From Kamptonema sp. UHCC 0994 (GTDB taxonomy: Bacteria > Cyanobacteriota > Cyanobacteriia > Cyanobacteriales > Microcoleaceae), in contig NZ_JARFTR010000078.1 in NCBI RefSeq assembly GCF_029167235.1, positions 18,124-82,123 of the forward strand: a stretch of 64,000 nt of DNA. Direction: 5' to 3'. Every line of letters starts with the position of its first letter. The first letter of the stretch is position 1. The translations under genes and the position numbers were made by a program. The notes below the pieces were generated by a model. It had not been told where the DNA came from, did not search any database, and was given only the letters and a program-made list of their open reading frames with translations. Below are positions 62,055 through 64,000 of the stretch, piece after piece.

Positions 62055-63071
62055 CTATTCCTGAATAGCGGCTTCCGTTGAAGTTGTTGCTTTATATTCG
62101 ATCAATTTACTCGGTCGTCGCAATAATCTACCTAAGTGAAACTGGATCTGACCCTGTAGTTGAGGAAATTTCCCCAATGTGCAAAATATTGCATAAAGGG
62201 CCGCTACTTTTTTTCCTAAACTACGCTGCTGCATATAAGTATAAATCCGATAGGTCAATAACGGGTAAGCGCTCAATAGTAACAAACTCCAACCATGAGT
62301 TAGCCAGATTCCAGCCAATGCTAATACTGGCAAAATTAACCCCCAAAACCAAATACTACGGCTTTCTTTTACCCAGTGACGTTCGGGTTCCTTTCCGTGT
62401 AACCAGGCTCCCTCAGCGTAGGCGTAGCCAGCTCTCTGAGAACGTTTCCACCACTGTCGAAAAGTGGTAATTTGCGCGTCGTGGAGGGTCATTTCTGCGT
62501 CTAAGCGGAGGATTTTCCAACCTTTTTGGCGCGATCGCAAACACAATTCTGGTTCTTCCCCTGCAATTAAACCAGGATTGAACCCCCCTACTGCTTGGAA
62601 GGCTTGAACCCTCATCAAAGCGTCACCACCGCAGGCTTTGGCTTCGCCAACGGGTGTATCCCATTCTATGTCGCACAATTGATTATAGATGGATGCTTCC
62701 GGGAAGCGTTCGCGTCTGCGACCACAGGCGATCGCGACATCTGGTTGAGATAGCAGTTCTTGATAGGCGCGATCAATCCATCCTGGCACTAACTCGCAGT
62801 CGCCGTCAATAAATTGGACAAATTCGACTTGGGGAAATACTTGTAGCAGATGTGCAAACCCTGCATTCCGCGCGCGCGCAGCGGTAAAGGGTGCAGACAA
62901 ATCGAGTTCGACAATATCCGCAGATAGCGATCGCGCTAAATCTACACTCCCATCAGTCGAACCCGAATCAACATAGACTGCGATCGCCACATTACCTTGA
63001 GCCGATAGCAAACAGCGACGGAGGCGATCGCCTTCATTGCGCCCAATTACAACTAATCCGACTAAATTCAA
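62055..63071 (-). CDS. Glycosyltransferase family 2
   Basis: This 338-residue protein has the GT-A nucleotide-sugar fold: VVIGRNEGDRLRRCL, VDSGSTDGSVDLA, DGDCELVPGW (metal-binding DxD-like) and GGFNPGLIAGEEPELCLR. A C-terminal pair of hydrophobic helices (about 245-285) could anchor it in the membrane. It would transfer a sugar in a surface polysaccharide or lipid pathway; donor and acceptor are unknown. The start is TTG at 63071 with AGAGGTG just upstream; no ATG occurs before the conserved part. Confidence 0.87.
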   Translation of the reverse strand: MNLVGLVVIGRNEGDRLRRCLLSAQGNVAIAVYVDSGSTDGSVDLARSLSADIVELDLSAPFTAARARNAGFAHLLQVFPQVEFVQFIDGDCELVPGWIDRAYQELLSQPDVAIACGRRRERFPEASIYNQLCDIEWDTPVGEAKACGGDALMRVQAFQAVGGFNPGLIAGEEPELCLRSRQKGWKILRLDAEMTLHDAQITTFRQWWKRSQRAGYAYAEGAWLHGKEPERHWVKESRSIWFWGLILPVLALAGIWLTHGWSLLLLSAYPLLTYRIYTYMQQRSLGKKVAALYAIFCTLGKFPQLQGQIQFHLGRLLRRPSKLIEYKATTSTEAAIQE

Positions 63072-63138
63072 AATTCACCTCTTAAAAAATTTAATACCAG
63101 TATTGAAAAATAATTTTACTTCCTCCAGTCATGGTAAT

Positions 63139-63168
63139 GTTTTTCCTTCTTCCTTCTTCCTTCCTCCT
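63139..63168. repeat. CTTCCTT heptamers before the aldolase gene
   Basis: Three to four CTTCCTT units (complement of GGAAGAA) end exactly at the start codon at 63169; no purine-rich ribosome-binding site can exist there on the plus strand. Confidence 0.8.
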
Positions 63169-63933
63169 ATGCGTCCAAACCACCTCAAACGCAAACTCAA
63201 ACAAGGCGAAATAGTCCTTGGCCCATTTATGAATTGCGCCTATCCCGCCTTCATCGAAATCTGCGGTCATGCAGGATTTGACTTCGCCATAATTGACATG
63301 GAACACGGCCCCCTCAACCCACTCGTCGCTGAAGACCTCTGCCGTGCAGCAGACTGTGCAGGAATCGCCCCCATCATCCGCGTTCGCAAAAACGACGGGC
63401 CCCAAATTCAACGCGCCCTAGACATTGGTAGCGCAGGAGTCCAAGTTCCGCAAATCGAAACCAAACTCGACGCAGAAAGGGTTGTCCAAAACGCCAAATA
63501 TAGCCCCCTCGGTACGCGGGGTCTTTCATTCGCGACGCGGGCCGGACTTTACACCGCCGCAGGTACAGGCATCACCGATGAACTTAATAAAGAATCCCTA
63601 GTAGTGATTCACATTGAAGGCAAACGCGGCATTGATAACCTCAAAGAAATCGTCAACGTTCCCAATCTTGACGTAATTTTTCTCGGCCCTTATGACATTT
63701 CCCAATCTCTCGGCATTCCCGGCCAAGTCCGAGACTCCCGCGTAATTGAATTGATGGAAGCAGCAGTAAAAACCATTCGCAACGCAGGCATTGCTGCTGG
63801 CACTTTTGCCGATAATCCTGAAATAGCCAAACAGTGGATTGATGTAGGAGTTCAGTACATCGGCCTCGGCGTAGACGTGGCAATTTTCCTGCGGGCCTGT
63901 CAATCATTGGTTAAAGCCGTGCGGAATTTCTAA
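63169..63933 (+). CDS. HpcH/HpaI-type aldolase
   Basis: This is a class II (metal-dependent) pyruvate aldolase of the HpcH/HpaI family, such as 4-hydroxy-2-oxoheptanedioate or 2-keto-3-deoxy-sugar-acid aldolases. Motifs are IIDMEHGPL (catalytic His46), RVRKND, the metal-binding Glu in IEGKRGIDNL and LGPYDISQSLGIPG. The ATG at 63169 starts the conserved MRPNHLKRKLKQGE; the longer frame to 63037 crosses heptamer repeats and the divergent gene's start. 254 residues; exact substrate unknown. Confidence 0.88.
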   Translation: MRPNHLKRKLKQGEIVLGPFMNCAYPAFIEICGHAGFDFAIIDMEHGPLNPLVAEDLCRAADCAGIAPIIRVRKNDGPQIQRALDIGSAGVQVPQIETKLDAERVVQNAKYSPLGTRGLSFATRAGLYTAAGTGITDELNKESLVVIHIEGKRGIDNLKEIVNVPNLDVIFLGPYDISQSLGIPGQVRDSRVIELMEAAVKTIRNAGIAAGTFADNPEIAKQWIDVGVQYIGLGVDVAIFLRACQSLVKAVRNF

Positions 63934-63978
63934 GTAGGTAGAAATAAATAAAGACTTAGAACTTACGCAAAACCATCA

Positions 63979-64000
63979 GTAACGCCGCCATCTTGGCGGT
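63979..64000. repeat. CGCC palindrome at the window end (partial)
   Basis: GTAACGCCGCCATCTTGGCGGT with the upstream GCAAAACCATC arm matches the complement of 35729-35760. The element is cut by the window end. Confidence 0.65.

Overview
The window is a 64 kb piece of a cyanobacterial chromosome. The evidence is a set of cyanobacterial hallmark genes (nirA-nrtABCD-narB, an AgrE/ArgZ-type arginine dihydrolase, a PetL-like b6f subunit, a PP-loop-rich kinase with a GUN4-like stretch), very frequent HIP1 octamers (GCGATCGC), and dense heptanucleotide tandem repeats (STRR) between genes. The repeat load and gene content suggest a filamentous, Oscillatoria/Microcoleus-like organism; that genus-level statement is inference.

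Layout. 1-9346: nitrate assimilation operon, nirA (3' end only), nrtA, nrtB, nrtC, nrtD (with an unusual C-terminal membrane-spanning extension) and narB. 9431-10570: three nested, decayed insertion sequences (IS701-like inside ISL3-like next to IS630-like). 10784-14441: arginine dihydrolase/ornithine cyclodeaminase, a two-gene unit of unknown function present as two 480-bp tandem copies, and a DUF29-like gene. 14445-19416 (minus): CapA-like phosphoesterase, AMIN-type amidase with SH3-like region, and a two-Rossmann ion channel. 19639-23002: small accessory genes (orphan HicA, HigB/HigA-like pair, IS630 remnants, tRNA-Gly, YgiT zinc finger, retropepsin-like protease pair). 23148-26928 (minus): Ser/Thr kinase and transketolase. 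27478-32003 (minus): polyamine importer potA-potD-potB-potC. 32151-36977 (minus): Gld-type ABC exporter (ATPase, permease, GldG-like subunit, DUF4340 protein). 37258-45314 (plus): an unknown protein, a beta-helix/SLH protein, pyrophosphatase, an MBL hydrolase, a diheme cytochrome c and a repeat protein with a possible cysteine-peptidase-like core. 45423-50224: glmU, mnmD-like, a membrane protein, Uma2 nuclease and sulfurtransferase. 50390-53873 (minus): DMT exporter and PiT phosphate transporter. 53948-58284 (plus): rplS, tRNA-Trp, secE-nusG-rplK-rplA-[L10 leader]-rplJ-rplL. 58408-64000: aroB, petL, radical SAM protein, glycosyltransferase and HpcH/HpaI aldolase.

How it fits together. The left third takes up nitrate, reduces it to nitrite and ammonium, and next door degrades arginine (a cyanophycin product) to ornithine, ammonia and proline, so both nitrogen gain and nitrogen mobilisation are represented; polyamine uptake is a third nitrogen-related function. 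The right third is housekeeping: secretion, transcription elongation, ribosomal stalk, shikimate pathway and cell wall precursor synthesis.

The most striking non-coding theme is repeat invasion. At least five heptamer families fill gene spacers, sometimes replacing the ribosome-binding region, supplying stop codons (nirA, sulfurtransferase) or lying in frame inside a gene (narB). Separate palindromic families supply terminator-like hairpins, and one of them extends the C-terminus of GlmU.
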